From Temnothorax longispinosus (lineage: Eukaryota > Arthropoda > Insecta > Hymenoptera > Formicidae), in the NCBI RefSeq assembly GCF_030848805.1, contig NC_092366.1, positions 4,216,001 to 4,280,000 on the forward strand: a stretch of 64,000 bases of DNA. The letters are read 5' to 3'. Made by a program: the position numbers and the translations under genes. Positions 63,645-64,000 of the stretch are shown one piece after another; within the stretch, counting starts at the first letter, position 1; every line of letters starts with the position of its first letter. The notes under the pieces were generated by a model. That model made no database searches and was not told the origin of the DNA. It saw only the letters and a list, made by a program, of their open reading frames with translations.

Positions 63645-64000
63645 GTGAGTTAGTCATTGCCGTTTCGAAACTCCGCTTGCACCAATCCATTCCCCATTAG
63701 CGTTACTATAATTGCTATAACAGCAGAATCTAACATATGATGCTACCTGCAATTATTATCATTAATTACCGATGTGCCATCACGTCATGATGAGAGAGTT
63801 ACAAAATCATCGTATACAAATACCTTATAGGTATGTATTCGAGAATCTGTTAGAATCTCTGCTACTCAAAAGATTTTAAAATTAGAAGATTAAACAATTC
63901 AGAAAGAAATGAGAAATTAACAAAATTAGATTTGTGTAAAATTAGAAATTTTGATTAACAAGAAGTTATGAAATTTCAAGAATAAATTTTTACAGAGTAT
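63645..64000. other. Start of UBL3 intron 2
   Basis: Begins with the donor GTGAGT; AT-rich and without visible features to the window edge. Confidence 0.8.

Overview
This is a window of a nuclear insect genome, most likely a hymenopteran (my guess is an ant). The signs are spliced genes with GT-AG introns, AT-rich non-coding DNA broken by stretches with abundant CpG, many GA and TA microsatellites, and four recognisable animal genes whose exons join in phase. The species call is inference. I see no tRNA, rRNA, CRISPR array or bacterial operon.

Layout. (1) About 4.0-8.1 kb, plus strand: seven coding exons of an otopetrin-like proton channel, with its 5' end not identified, followed by an eighth exon (8410-8923) that could extend the C terminus. 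(2) 11.36-27.42 kb, minus strand: four coding exons of the Hsc70-interacting protein (Hip/ST13). Its second coding intron is about 14.4 kb long. (3) 15.61-23.75 kb, plus strand: a complete 11-exon sarcalumenin gene lying wholly inside that Hip intron, on the opposite strand. (4) 29.63 kb to beyond the right edge, plus strand: the first two coding exons of ubiquitin-like protein 3 (UBL3), separated by an intron of about 33.9 kb. Hip and UBL3 are head to head across about 2 kb that includes a CpG-rich block (about 28.5-29.6 kb).

The giant UBL3 intron is mostly unremarkable AT-rich DNA. It holds a perfect 66-bp foldback element (49235-49407), a longer imperfect palindromic element (about 37421-37650), a decayed and tandemly duplicated BED-type zinc-finger fragment (about 45.9-47.1 kb), a 148-bp tandem duplication (53319-53658) and several GA/CT microsatellites.

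The four genes have unrelated jobs: proton conduction across the plasma membrane, Hsp70 co-chaperoning in the cytosol, calcium handling in the sarcoplasmic reticulum lumen, and a membrane-anchored ubiquitin-like modifier. They do not form a pathway. The most interesting signals are the in-frame coding continuation beyond the otopetrin UGA stop, the nested sarcalumenin gene with its very acidic exon and internal RGKR site, and the long in-frame open region upstream of the UBL3 start.
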